From contig JAPJBO010000794.1 in assembly GCA_030068145.1 (NCBI GenBank), forward strand, positions 1 to 64,000: 64,000 bases of DNA, in the 5' to 3' direction. Every line of letters starts with the position of its first letter. Position 1 is the stretch's first letter. Both the position numbers and the translations under genes were made by a program. Origin of the DNA: Diplonema papillatum. Lineage: Eukaryota; Euglenozoa; Diplonemea; Diplonemida; Diplonemidae. Under the pieces are notes generated by a model. The model made no database searches, had not been told where the DNA came from, and saw only the letters and a list, made by a program, of their open reading frames with translations. Positions 40,158 to 51,137 of this stretch are shown piece after piece.

Positions 40158-40390
40158 CAGGAGTTTTTAAAAGTTTGGGGGTTGGAGCGAAAAACCCGGT
40201 GTCAGCCAAAAACCCGGTGTGAGCAGTGCTCCTGCTAAGAAAAAAGCCGGTCTTTTATGACACCAAAAACTATTTTCCAAAAAACACCCGGCAAAAAAAG
40301 GCCGGTCTTCTTCTGCCGAAAAAAGACCGGCTAGCCGGCCTTTTTTGGCAAAAAAAGACCGGCTGCAACCGACCAGTGCAGTAGGCTGTG
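40158..40390. repeat. hAT-like left end and GCCGGTCTTTTT palindromes
   Basis: CAGGAGTTTTTAAAAGTTTG GGGGTTGGAGCG and two AACCCGGTGTSAG copies match the left end at 25840. Then five to six AAAAAAGACCGGC-type blocks in both orientations, including GACCGGCTAGCCGGCC, which can fold on itself. Confidence 0.7.
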
Positions 40391-40702
40391 GCATTGAGGG
40401 CTAATTACAACAGCAGTTCAGCAGGAAAGAGGGACTCTCGTGACCAAAATGCCTGGACAAAAGCGCAGTTGTCAGGATAATGAGGACGGAGCGCAGAAAA
40501 AGCTGCGGCAGACAACACTGTTCGGCGCAGTTCCGAAGGTGAGCCGTCCAGAGACGATTGACAGCCTCGCGGGTAGATGCTGCGGGCCTTCAGGAACTCG
40601 ATAACTCCCTGAATGCCAAGTTCAAACTGGCCGCTACATTCGGATCGTCATCGTCAGGAGCCATTTTTAAAAAGACCGGGTCATCGGCCTTAGCGGGAAC
40701 CT

Positions 40703-40737
40703 TGCATGGGCCAAAAAAAAAAAAAAACGCCTACCCT
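40703..40737 (-). repeat. Isolated GTAGGCG(T)nGGCCCATG tip
   Basis: GCATGGGCC, A15, CGCCTACCCT is the reverse complement of the terminal repeat of the element at 49471-51132. No matching opposite end is close by, so this is a solo end or a rearranged copy. Confidence 0.7.
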
Positions 40738-40739
40738 AA

Positions 40740-41460
40740 CTTGAAGTTGAAAGGTGTCCTTTGCGTTCCCTACAAGTCCTAGTTTTTCTCCGCAATGCAG
40801 ACTCTCGTGCTTTATAGGCCTGTAGTGCTTTTTGTCGGGTGCCAAAGAAGTGGTGCTGAAGTGTGTTCAATTGTTTTTCTTGAACAAGAAAAGAGCACGT
40901 CTATACCTCTGTGCATGTCAAGTCCTGTTGGCCAGTGAAAGTGCACAACATCAGTGGATTGGTGGTACAAAGTACACCTCACCTTCTTCAGTATGGGGGT
41001 TTTACTACTGAGAGAAGAGCCAGAGCGGATCGGGGAACGGATCGAAAGGGCCTCCGGGCCTCCACCTAGCACGTGGAACCCGCATCAATGTGCTCCGCTA
41101 ACGGAGACGTTTCTCAAGAACGCAGCACCAAACCGATGACCGCCGCAGCAAGAAAGCAACCTGGGAAACCCCGGTTGCCGAACTGAGTGATACGTGCAGC
41201 TGACGAACAAGACTTGAAGCGTATCCATCCCGCATACACTTGCCTCAAATGGCCTAAGAACAAACATTCACGCCGAATCTCCCAATGCACGGGGGAAGAA
41301 TGCTGGGGGGTTTTAGAGGGACGGAAGCACAGACCAGGGGAAATTGCTCAAATTCTGGTGGTAATTTGACCTCTTGGACACTCATTTGTCCCCCTTAAGG
41401 GCCCCTACCTCCCATATTTCTTTTCCATTTGCATGAACAAGACGTCTCGACTGGCTAACA
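40740..41460. other. No gene recognised
   Basis: Short ORFs only. I see no repeats or domain. Confidence 0.4.
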
Positions 41461-41466
41461 ATTTAT

Positions 41467-41585
41467 TGACTACCTACCCCACCCGTGTTAGTGTCGCTAC
41501 CTAAAGGCATCTTTTCCGAAAAGGCGACACTAACACGGGAAGCGGACACTAACACGGGGAGGGGGGGGGGCGGGGGTAGGTATAC
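41467..41585. mobile_element. MITE-like element, ~120 bp
   Basis: CTACCTACCCCACCCGTGTT AGTGTCG at the left is mirrored by CGACACTAACACGGG and later CACTAACACGGGG...GGGGTAGGTA at the right. The right arm carries the CACTAACACGGG block twice. The small size, no coding and inverted ends fit a miniature inverted-repeat element. Confidence 0.6.
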
Positions 41586-41922
41586 AGTTATATATACCCT
41601 ACGAACCGGTGAGCTGAGCTTTATCACTCGGCGAGTCATCGACATAATCAAGCTTGGTCGAGCCTGATTGAGTGTATTCGTTTGGGGTAGTTTGATTAGA
41701 ATGCAAATAATCGGTGGCGGTATTCTATCGAGCGCAAAAAGAGCGGAAACGCAAAAGCAAGAGCGGGATCCTTCCCATGCAAACCCCCTAGAGCTAAGTT
41801 GATATACGTCGTTCTGATGTCTGACGACTTTGTTTATTTGTTTGCTTTGTTTTCCTTGTGGACCTTTGATTTCCTCCTTTCAGTCAAAAACTTCTTCCTC
41901 TGCGACAATCCCCACTCACCAA

Positions 41923-42264
41923 TCAGTTTACTCCCTTTTGCAAATAGAAATTCAGCCAGGTGGCCCATTCTGACGCTTTGTCTCCAGGCTCTTGCTTAAT
42001 TGTCCGTAGACATACACTTCTCATGACCTCTCGATCGCATTTGGCAAAGTCGGCTAAAACTTGTTGAAGGATCGGTTGTACCGTACTCATGTCGATGGTC
42101 GATGTGCCGTAGAAAATTCGATGGCGGCGGTCCATGGTGGTTAGGACGTGCGTGGCAGTGGCTCTTTCTGTACACCCTGGCATCAAACACGGCGCTCTAG
42201 CTCTGTCAGGCATGAGGGCTCGTCGCACAAGGGCCTGTAGCAAGTCTGTCACTCCCGGGTACAT
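41923..42264 (-). CDS. Hypothetical 113-codon fragment
   Basis: Unrecognised. It has CLMPGCTERATATHVLTTMD, a Cys-x3-Cys...His pattern that might be half of a zinc-binding site, followed by a helical-looking stretch (PILQQVLADFAKCDREVMRS). Composition is protein-like and free of repeats. It may be an exon or a decayed element ORF. Confidence 0.25.
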   Translation of the reverse strand: MYPGVTDLLQALVRRALMPDRARAPCLMPGCTERATATHVLTTMDRRHRIFYGTSTIDMSTVQPILQQVLADFAKCDREVMRSVCLRTIKQEPGDKASEWATWLNFYLQKGVN

Positions 42265-42284
42265 CTTGAGCCGTTTGAAAGTTT

Positions 42285-43110
42285 GAAGAACACCCGAAGG
42301 CAGTTGATTTATTTAGGCAAGTTTTCTCTACCGGCGGAAGTTGTTTGAGTTTTTTTTTACTTTGTTCAAAAAATATTTGGAACCAGAAACGGATTCCGTT
42401 TCCGGTTCCTTGTTAGGAAATGTCAGAAGGCTTCTTAAGTTGAAAGGCCCTACTACTGGTTCTGTCTGTGCATCTGTCCGGTGTCCGTTTTGGGCTGTTT
42501 TTGGCCCTTCAGAGGGCAGATTGCTTTTTTTTACGCCTTCTCCGCGAATTCTGACAACCGAACAGCGAACTTACTTCTCTTCTCCGTCTCCGGGCTTTCT
42601 GACCCTTCGGTCATTTCTGCCGGACTTTTAGAGAAAGTTCACTTGAACTCTGGAGGATTCTTGGGCTTTGTGAACCTCGCAGCGAGGAGCTGGTAGCAGT
42701 GGCAAGTGGCACGTTACATGGTTGCGCTTGCCTTGCGCATGTACAATGGAGTACAAAATGTAAGAATACAGGTCCGTTGTCGTTCGTGCCTGGTTGCCAC
42801 CGCGCAAAAAATCGTGCTTTCGCCTCGCCGCATGTCCTCGTCGCGTTCAGGCCCGCGCTTGGTGCTTTTCAGCAGAAGAGGAAGATTGGGGGGGCTGGAG
42901 GGGGGTCGTTGTTGATGGTGCTGGTTTTGTGGAATGGAAAGGGAAAGCAAGAAAATTCTTTTGGCGGTGGTATCTCGGGTTGGAGGCGGGGGGGCTGAGA
43001 GGGAGGGAGGCTGGAGTGATAGAGCTCAAACAAAAGAATAAGGAAATATACAAAAAAGGAAAAAGATTTCGAAAAGAAAAAAGACAAGCGGTCCCCGGGC
43101 AACGTGTGAC
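42285..43110. other. Repeat fragment and unexplained sequence 3' of the receptor gene
   Basis: 42290-42350 is another copy of the GAAGGCAGTTGATTTATTTA family. The rest has only small frames. The receptor transcript must end somewhere here or just within 43114; I cannot place a poly-A signal with confidence. Confidence 0.4.
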
Positions 43111-43113
43111 TCT

Positions 43114-45730
43114 TCATGGTTCTTTTAATAACAGGTCATCCGTCGCTGTATCAAATTCTGGCCCGGCGGGCACTCCTTCAACAAGCCAGAAACGGTCAGT
43201 TGCGCGGCACGCGTCATCGAGGAGGGTTCTGTTGTTGAGGAGCCTCTGAAGGCATCTTGTATCGAAGCCAACCAGAGCCGTCAAGGCCTTCACGACAGCC
43301 TTTTCCTCTGGCGTGTGTCCGAGATCCGCCTCCGCCTTTCTCATGCTGCCGTCCTCGATGCAGCTCACGAAAAACTTCGTCAACGGGGTGTTCTTGTCTT
43401 CTTGTTCTGCCAACTCGTACATCCACTCCTGGTTGTTGTCCTGGGACAAAGAACCGACGAGCAGGTACAAGATACGGAAGCGGCCGGCGAACCGGCCTAA
43501 GTCGATGCCTCTGAAGCAGAACCCGTTGTTGCCGATGGGAAACTCGCAGTCCACGACCAGGGCCGGCAGGGCTGCGCGGTTCACCAAGATTTCCGCTGAT
43601 GTCACAGCAGCGAACGCTTCCATTAACGGCACGCCGAGGATCGCAAAGCCACGCGAGCTCTGGTTCCCAACGTTGCCTGATCGGAACTTCCCAAAAGCGG
43701 CCCCGATTGCAACGAAGATGTCGTGCTGCAGCTTCAGCTCATCGCGGATCTTGCACATGCAATCTGCTGATCGTTCATTGCTGCTCCTAGCCCCGCTCAA
43801 ACCCCAAGACACAACAATTTCGTTGATTTTCACTGTGTTGAAAGCGTGGAGAACACCGCGGCACAGGCCGACAACGCGCTCGATGACAACAATGGCTTTC
43901 TGGAAGATCTCAACGGATCCCCCATCCACGGCCATTGCAGGAATCCGAATGACAGCAACAACCCCGCGTACGGTAGTCATAGCCCCGACTGTGATCGCGT
44001 GCGCCACCTTTGAGCTGGACATCTCCGAAACACTAGCTCCAGACCTATGCGACCTTGACTGATGGGTTCTTGTGACGGTTGCCGTGTCTTCGACATCCGA
44101 GTCAGGGTCGAGATCAGAGTCGCCGACATCAAACAAGGTTTTCGGCATGAATGCTTTGTACTCTGTCAGCATCTGACACATCGACTGGAAGCCCAGCAGC
44201 AGCGAAGCGATCTCCGTCAACCGGCTGCCCTGTGTCAGGACGAGAGCGTCCAAATTCAACAACCGTACCTTTTCCATATCCAGTGCGAGACGCACCAACG
44301 GAAGCATCAAGAACGCGATAACAACCAACAGGGCCGTGATCCCTACAACAGAGAGAATCACGGAAAGGTCGACGGTCTCCGCTAGTGTTCTATCCGCTTC
44401 TTCCATCGTCACTGCGTATGGGTACATTTGAATAAACAGGTACCTCACAGTCCGCTTTACTCCCGATGATATATCTACGCTAACGTACACTACACGCATG
44501 TTGACGTCGACGCGTTCTCCATCAACGTCGACAGCGTATTCTTCCAACGGGACGGCCCTCGTGTCCCAGTCGCTGCCGAGCAAATCGAGAACATCCTGAA
44601 CCCACTCGGAGATGTCTTCGGGGTTGGATATCATGGAGACTTCGCCTTTTTGCTTTCTTTCGTCGGATGAGAGGGCAATACGGTGTTCATCACGGTCGAG
44701 CATGACGAGGAGGATTCGCGGGTCGTACCCCGTCGCATAGATCTGGTTGGTGAGTTTGCTTTCGACAATGGCTTTCGATGCTGATTCGGCTTCCCACCCC
44801 TTTTCTATGATTGTCGCTCGGAGCTGATCGGTCACCCCGTTCGCCAGAAGCTCCAGCGACTGCCGCCGGACTGTCTTCGAAAAGTCCTCCGTGACATCGC
44901 GGTAGGCCTTGTTCCATTCTTGGATCACAATGAACTGCACGACAAAAAACAGCAAGGGGAAAATGACCCCGAGGAACACCGTGATTGGAATCGACGGGGA
45001 CTGGGGTTTCCGCAGGTTCCGCAAGCGCGCGAAGACCAATCCAAAAAGCACGATGATCCCAAGACCACACAGAACGCACACGATGATCAACGTAATCCGG
45101 GTGTCAGTCCACTCCGAAGTCGATACGTACGCGACATCCTGCGCGTTTCCTAGAACAACGTTCAAATCGAACTCCATGGTCGACACAGCTGCTTCAGGGG
45201 TGATCGTTTCCGTAATCACATTCACCATCACGTTCTTGATGGCTCCTATACAGCTTTCGTAATTCACGCCGCAGGCGCCTGCCGGGCGGTGAGCCAGTCG
45301 TGACCAGAAGCTCGGGTAGTCCTCCATGCTTTTGCACAGCATCGGGTTGAGCCCGCAGTACTGCGACCACCGAGCGGGGTCGTCTTGCACCCGGGTATCG
45401 ATCGGTTCCTGGTTGTACGTTTCCACGATAGAGTCCGCTAAAACGTTGGCCAGGTTGCGCACAAGACTTTTGGAAAAGTCGTGGAAGAGGTCTGTGACGT
45501 TGGCTATCGCAGCCACAGAGTGCACGGAGCAGCCGGCGCCTCGGGGTCCTGGAACTGGCACGGCCTCGATCTTAAAGCCTTCTACTGGTGGGTTGTCGTT
45601 GTAGGACTGATAAAGGCCTGTGAACGAGGTCAAGGAAAATGCCACTGCAGCCCTGTCATCGAGGATCTCGTCTCTGACGTGTTCGTGCGTTGTCGCGGTG
45701 TGGACTTGTGCATTAGCAAGAGTCCTCTGC
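43114..45730 (-). CDS. Solute-binding/pseudo-cyclase receptor, exon 2
   Basis: Second exon of a two-exon gene (exon 1 at 47197-47981). The joined protein is 1133 residues; positions refer to it. The exon first finishes the solute-binding domain (DDRAAVAFS, then VEGFKIEAVPVPGP, typical of family 1 binding proteins), then gives transmembrane helix 1 (~474-497), a short Arg/Lys-rich cytosolic loop, helix 2 (~509-532), a ~185-residue second ectodomain that may be Cache-like, helix 3 (~718-742), an amphipathic linker (ASLLLGFQSMCQMLTEYKAF) and a domain at ~850-990 that follows class III nucleotide cyclases in layout (KINEIVVSWG for K..GD...WG; GKFRSGNVGNQSSRGFAILG for the G..xGNVG region). The metal-binding Asp positions are not conserved (RIPAM at FxDI; NE at GD), so it is probably a pseudo-enzyme. 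The acceptor is AACAG at 45731-45735. Confidence 0.8.
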
Positions 45731-47196
45731 CTGTTTTTTTGTGTTGTCGGCGATGAAAGCTTTTCAGTTGTCGGTGGACCTTTTTTTTAGAGTTAAAGTT
45801 CGCTTGAAGCAGGGACATATATGGGTCTGAGAGATTTGGCGGGAAAGTTGGGAGTGCAGTGGATGAAACTTGGGCAGTTGGAATGTTGCCTTTTGGCAGA
45901 AGTTTCCGACGCTTCTCGTCCCACGTTGGACACTGCTGTGTCATGCTCGTCCAGCGAGGTACCACCCATAAATCCCTATGGGGGCATTTTTTGGCCGTCG
46001 GCGTGCTATTCTGAAGGTATCTGCAGGACCTCGACTGAGAACGTGCAGCATCCACTGCTGCAGGCATGACAGAGTGCCTGCTAATCCATGTGGTTCATGT
46101 ACTCAAAGAACTCAATGCTGCCCGCTGTGAAAGGAGTGGCCAATAAAGGGTCCTGTTTGGAAAGTGCCGTCTTGAACGAGGCGGTAGTTAAAGGACTGGA
46201 ACGCGTGCGTTCCGTGGCGCTGTATCTGTACGATAGATCAGGAGTGTAGACAACCCTGCGGACTTGCCATCACGCGTACGGCTGATCATGATTGGCGCTG
46301 AAGCGGTCGATTCAATTGTACTTGCAGTAAGGCAGTTTCTCAACATTCCCTTGCGCTAGTGATATCTGTTACAAAACCGTGTTCTTACTTCTCCCTTTCC
46401 TCAAGGCAGTTCTCGTCAGACAATACGAAGAGCAGAAACACTCACAGTTTCACTTAGGGCATAGTGCGTTGCTCAGGGTAGTCGAAGGCCTGACAATCAC
46501 ACTAACGCAACAAATTTACCACTGAGGGAGTTGAGATGCACGACGAAAGTCGATAAGAGAACTTCACACAGCCTTCAGGGTGTGGTTGGTTCACAGAAAT
46601 GTGAAACAGTCAAGTTTTCCCTCCCTCCCTAACTCCCGGTTGCCTCGCCCAAGCTCGTTTCCCCGGGTTAAGGCAGTCGCTCAACATTCCCTTGCGCTAG
46701 TGATATCAGTTACAGAGACGTGTTCTTACTTCTCCCTTTCTTCAAGGCAGTTCTCGTCAGACAATCGACGCTTTGAAGACGAAGAAATATAGTGAAGTTG
46801 GCAGCAGCCTCTCAAGGATTCAGTGTGCACCACCCGCAAGTCGCAGTACGCCGCGCACAACGAAAACTCTACGAGACATACGCAGGGATAACCTTCAGCA
46901 CGACCTTGTCTTTCGACCAGTCACATGGGCAGTCCTGAGACCCACCTCAGGTGCCGCGTATATTTTCTAACTACACATCATCAGCAACGGGTGGTGTGGC
47001 TGTGTGTGCACTGCTTTTGTGGCCCCGAGACACTGCCACTCTCACCCGGTAGCGTTCTAAGAGTAGCCCGAGCCTGGTTGGATCCCATGTGCCAGAAAGC
47101 ATACTCGATGCGCTGATGGAGAAGGAGCGTTCGCTGTGTGAAGCTCTCGTTGTTGCCAACCTTGGAGGAGTGGCAGTTCATGTAAAAAAGTCATAC
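45731..47196 (-). other. Intron of the receptor gene
   Basis: Begins GTATGA and ends AACAG on the minus strand. Splicing here joins TG to G, making a Trp codon, and keeps the frame; the protein then reads straight through the solute-binding fold with no gap. The intron is 1466 bases and holds a direct duplication of ~100 bp (46330-46427 and 46668-46766) and the TTTTTAGAGTTAAAGTTCGC motif near its 3' end. The sequence before the acceptor is A-rich, not a classical pyrimidine tract, so the exact acceptor needs transcript evidence. Confidence 0.7.
46330..46766. repeat. Direct repeat of ~100 bp inside the intron
   Basis: AAGGCAGTTTCTCAACATTC CCTTGCGCTAGTGATATCTG at 46330 and AAGGCAGTCGCTCAACATTC at 46668, each followed by GTGTTCTTACTTCTCCCTTT and CAAGGCAGTTCTCGTCAGAC. 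About 90 percent alike, 338 bp apart. The unit itself begins and ends with AAGGCAGT. Confidence 0.85.
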
Positions 47197-47981
47197 CACC
47201 GCACAATCATCTTCAACGCTTGGACCGTCATTGGGTTGTTGAAGGTAACCGTCCCGTTGGCGTCGACAATTTCGCCGGCGTCCCAGCCTGACATGACAGT
47301 CAGTACAAAATCTGTCATACGCGAATTGTCACCGCCGTGGACGTACATCAGGGAACGCCATCCTGAGTCGTTCCTCCTCTCCTGCTCCTTTTCCTGCAAT
47401 TCGGCCAGACATGCCTCCCAGTTGGCCCAGGTGTCGTACTTGTACTCAATGCCGTGCTTTTCAAAGAGATCTCTCCGGATGTACACAACAATCTGGTTCG
47501 CGCGGTATGGCAAGCTCATGTATTCCCCCGCGGCCGACTGTCTAATAAACTTCGGCTTGATGTAAGTAAACAAGTCAGGCTGCAGCGGGAGAAGAAAGCG
47601 CTCGAGCGGGGGGACCCACGACCCTTCAAGGGACAACACTGAAAGCCTACGATCGTTCCAGCCGAGATACGAATCGTACCAAGACAGCGTTCTATCGGAG
47701 TAGCTACTCTGCGTCATGAGGACAATATCTTGGACATCTAGATTCAGGTTCGGGTGCGCCTCGTGAATGGCTTCCATCACTGAGCAGTCACTTGTGATGC
47801 CCGCAAAGTATAAACTGTCTAAGATCACGACATTTTGAACATTGATCGGCGACGTATAGTTGGCCTGAAAATCTATGCCGCATGTGGACAGGCAGGTGAA
47901 GCAACTCGGTGTACCCACGTCTCCCGACACAGTCAAGGCACACAATGCTACAAGCATCAGACCTGCTCGCTGCATGGTCAA
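47197..47981 (-). CDS. Solute-binding/pseudo-cyclase receptor, exon 1
   Basis: Encodes the first 261 residues. Residues 1-20 form a signal peptide (MTMQRAGLMLVALCALTVSG), so the following domain is outside the cell. It is a bacterial-type periplasmic solute-binding fold (SBP family 1, sugar type): VVILDSLYFAGITSD at the start, SYLGWNDRRLSVL, GEYMSLPYRANQIVVYIRRD with the strongly conserved YR.N..V.YYR.D pattern, EKHGIEYKYDTWANWEACLA, and SGWDAGEIVDANGTVTFNNP leading to VQALKMIVRW. In bacteria such proteins deliver ligands to ABC transporters; fused to a membrane protein they would act as ligand sensors. Cys residues at 27, 30 and 34 could form extracellular disulfides. The open frame runs a few codons beyond the donor to 47178. 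Confidence 0.82.
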
Positions 47982-48340
47982 TCGCGTCTTATTTAAAAGT
48001 TCTTCCTTTGCTTAGCGAACACCCCTCGTTTTTTTAGTAGGTACCTTTGTTTGTTGAACTGCATCCAGCATCATTCGGCAGCGCTGGCCTTCGAGGCACG
48101 CGAGCGTGCCCTCGCCAAAAGTGTTTAATGTTGGGAGGAGAAAAAGAGCTCGGCTATATAATTATGCTTCAGCACAAGCAACTCCTCAAAGCTGAGGAGT
48201 TGCTCTGGCAATCATCATTTAGGCCTCCTCAGTCGAAAACTAGACCGCAAATTGAATTTCCTGTGTCCGGATCGGAGGACGCAGGATGGGGCCCCTATGG
48301 GAGCATGCTGCCGGATTAACTACGTTTCATTTTTGTCGAA
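47982..48340. promoter_or_regulatory. Upstream region of the receptor gene with a 12-bp stem hairpin
   Basis: The hairpin AGCAACTCCTCA-AAGC-TGAGGAGTTGCT lies at about 48177-48204, 200 bases upstream of the start codon. I see no clear TATA element. Whether the hairpin is in the 5' UTR or the promoter is unknown. Confidence 0.4.
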
Positions 48341-48364
48341 AAGGTTTGCCCCCGCCTCCCGGCT

Positions 48365-48470
48365 CGGACCATGGTGACTGCATACGGCTGCATACGCCTA
48401 TTTACCCAAACCTGCATACGCGTGCGCATACGGCGCTGCATACGACGTATGCACGCGGCTGTGACTTCTC
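48365..48470. repeat. TGCATACG microsatellite-like stretch
   Basis: Seven or so CTGCATACGSC units, irregularly spaced, including TGCATACGACGTATGCACG, a palindromic variant. Confidence 0.7.
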
Positions 48471-48592
48471 TGGCAATGCTCCTCCTTCGTTCAGGACGAA
48501 GGGGAAGCCGAAAAGGATACATAAAAGCAGAGCTTCGTGAATATCGACGGAAATAACGTCCACCGCGACCCGGGCAAGCGCGTTCACTCACG

Positions 48593-48892
48593 TAAGTCGA
48601 CCAGCCGCGCTCCGATGAGGCGCAACCGAAGCTGGTCGTCCCAGGATCTGCTGAGCAACTCGCTCTCGCTTTAGCAAAGGTTGTGGACCACGAAACCTCC
48701 CACGCCCACGTGGTGCGGGCCTTTTCCGCCAGCTGTGGGCTGTCGTGCGCCATAAAGCATGCTCGTTCAGTGCTTCGTTCGTCGTCGTCGGGAAAAGGCG
48801 AGGCAGACATTGACCCTGGCACGCATCCTCATCGACCTCTGCTTTCTTCCTCGGCCTGGCGCAGCTGCAGCCCCGTGTGCGGGGCCCCCGTA
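48593..48892 (+). CDS. Possible exon or ORF fragment
   Basis: An open frame from just after a stop at 48591 (reading VDQPRSDEAQPKLVVPGSAE, then QLALALAKVVDHETSHAHVV and a Ser-rich tail) has protein-like composition. The sequence CACGTAAGTCGAC at its left resembles a splice donor rather than an acceptor, so it may instead be a degraded element ORF. No domain recognised. Confidence 0.2.
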
Positions 48893-49092
48893 TAATTGAG
48901 ACACCTATAATAATACAGACTTAACCACAAGGGAAGCACATAAAGTCGGGAGAAATATGGGAGAGAGGGAGGGAGCAGGGACCATCTCTCCGGGGAGTTT
49001 CCGGTCTCCTCTTCTCTTCGTGCTGCTACGGCGGGCGGAAGTCGTTCCGGAGGCGCGCTACAGGTTGCGGCTCTGCTACAGAGCAGCAGTGG

Positions 49093-49270
49093 ACGACGCT
49101 GGATGGAATGCATGCGAGCTTCTCAGCCGCGCCAGAGTACGAGGACTCAGACACCTTTCTCATGGTGTACCAACCGACCCCCGAGCAGTCCGAAAAGTCA
49201 GGGGACATCGGGGGCACGGCGCCCCTCGCCACAACTAGCCTGGGAGAGCAGGTGCCCCCTCCCACGGCTA
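49093..49270 (+). pseudogene. 5' fragment of the 512-residue ORF family
   Basis: Encodes LDGMHASFSAAPEYEDSDTF and YQPTPEQSEKSGD, clearly related (around 75 percent at DNA level by eye) to the start of the 512-residue ORF at 1394-2932. The homology stops after about 60 codons, and the frame then runs into a repeat also found at 63215 and 63660. It is a truncated second copy and shows that ORF to be part of a dispersed family. Confidence 0.7.
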
Positions 49271-49465
49271 CCCCCCAGGCATCAGAACAAAACACCATAC
49301 TACTACGTCCTGAGGGTACACGGGTTTGGCGTCGTTCCAGCGGTCTTTGGAGCATGCTTCTATGCCGTTTAACCCCTTACGGACGGGAGACATGTATATA
49401 TGTTGAAAAATCAAAAAAAGGTGCGGAGATCATCTCAACTATGAAGACACAACGAAAGTAATCCA

Positions 49466-51137
49466 TACTTAGGGTAGGCGGTTTTTTTTTTTTGGCCCAT
49501 GTCCGTCGGCCCACAGAAATTTACGCGCGCGCGCGCAAAAAAAAAACTTTTCAGAAAAAAAAAACTTTTGCCACAAGACTTTCTGCTACTGGATGTCACA
49601 CCATATGTGCCGGCTATACTACTGGCCAGTCCGCTGTTGGCACTTTTGTGCCCGTTGTTGATAGAATTTCTGGACGATGAGCTCAAAGGTGAGTGTGAAG
49701 ATGAACTTGATGTGTCCGAGGGGTTGCGGTGGCAGTCTAGAGTTCAACAGTCCTGAACGCCGCGCGGGGTGCGTTTCGACAAAACCTTCCATAGTCGGAG
49801 GCTGCAGATGATAGACGATGCCACAGGAGAAAAAACACTCGGGTTTGAACTCGAGATCGCGGTTCGCTGGGTACGCTGCGAACAATAAAGCAGTGACCCA
49901 GAGGACTGTCGATTGCGCGGGTGTCCGTCAATCTCTTATCTCTCTTCTGACATGCCCCATTGCGATGTCACGGTCCTACCGAACCACCGTGCGAGAGCCT
50001 ACTGACGGCTGGTCGGTGGCATTTCCATCGGCGAGAATAAGCGCCAGCTACCCGCAGATAGTATGGTGAACTTCAACTTCTGCTTTCCTCCACCTTGTGC
50101 AAGGATGGTTGCTCTCGCGGCTTCTGCGGCGGTCTGCTGTTGAAACCCCCAAAGGCGGACGTCGACACCGTCACTTCGGGTGTAGTGGCTTTGTCAATAT
50201 TACCCGAGTACACAAAGATGCCCTGCTTGGTGTAAACGGAGTTTGTCGGTACTCTGCCGACCCTCCTGTCAGCAAGCTTTAGCCAGTGGCCACCTTCTGA
50301 TGCGTAGCAAACGGCGCCGGACTCACAAGATGTACCTCACCCACATCGAAAGAGACCATTGATGTCTCGACATCCGCACGGAGGGCAGGTGCTTCTAGCA
50401 CACGGCAATTGGTTAGACGCCGTGTGCAACGAAGGCAGTTATGCTCAGGGATGTGCGGTCTAGACTGTCAGGCGACGAGTGCCGTTTTCTTCGCAAATAT
50501 ACCGCGGCACAAGGCATTGCCGCCGGTCAAGTGCACTAAGTCGCAAGCACCGTGAACGCATCGCTTGCCCCGCGTCCTTTTCATGCCTCCTCAGTCGAGT
50601 CTCAGATACTAGTAGCTGCTTGAGGCGTCGGAAGGCATAGACGCGTGCACTGCCCCGGACTGGTTCTGTGTGATAATCGCACCACAGTGGCAAAACCTCC
50701 CGACATGCCTTGCCGGTAAAACCGCGCACACTTTCGAGGCTGAGGCTGTGCTTGTATCCCGCGTGCTTCGACTGCGTCCAGCAGTAGCTACGCAAATCTT
50801 GCTGTTTAGATTGACACCAACGTCAAAGTAGCACGATATTGCTTGCCCAGCGCACCAACCCAGCACCGGGCATAGTCAGCTTCAAAGTCAATACACACTG
50901 AGGTAAACAAAGTCTACGCGATTTGCATCGCCGTGAAGTATCGGTGTGATGAACAGGTTTTCGACTTTTCGCGAGCCGGACACGCTCGTGACTACGCCTG
51001 CAGTCGCTCACACGACCGGTTCCAATGCACAGATCCCAAAAGTTTTTTTTTGGCAAAAGTTTTTTTTTTCCGGGGGTTCCCAAAAATTTACGCGCGCGCG
51101 GACATGGGCCAAAAAAAAAAACCGCCTACCCTTACTT
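49466..51137. mobile_element. Inverted-repeat DNA element with 5-bp target duplication
   Basis: Element 49471-51132 flanked by TACTT on both sides (49466-49470 and 51133-51137). Each end reads inward AGGGTAGGCGG, T11-12, GGCCCATGTCC, then an (CG)n stretch beside AAATTT and two T/A-rich blocks with AACTTTTGCC; total inverted repeat ~100 bp. The 1.5 kb interior has no transposase I can recognise. Solo or variant ends occur at 27641, 31511 and 40703. Five-base duplications are seen in few superfamilies, so classification stays open. Confidence 0.8.
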
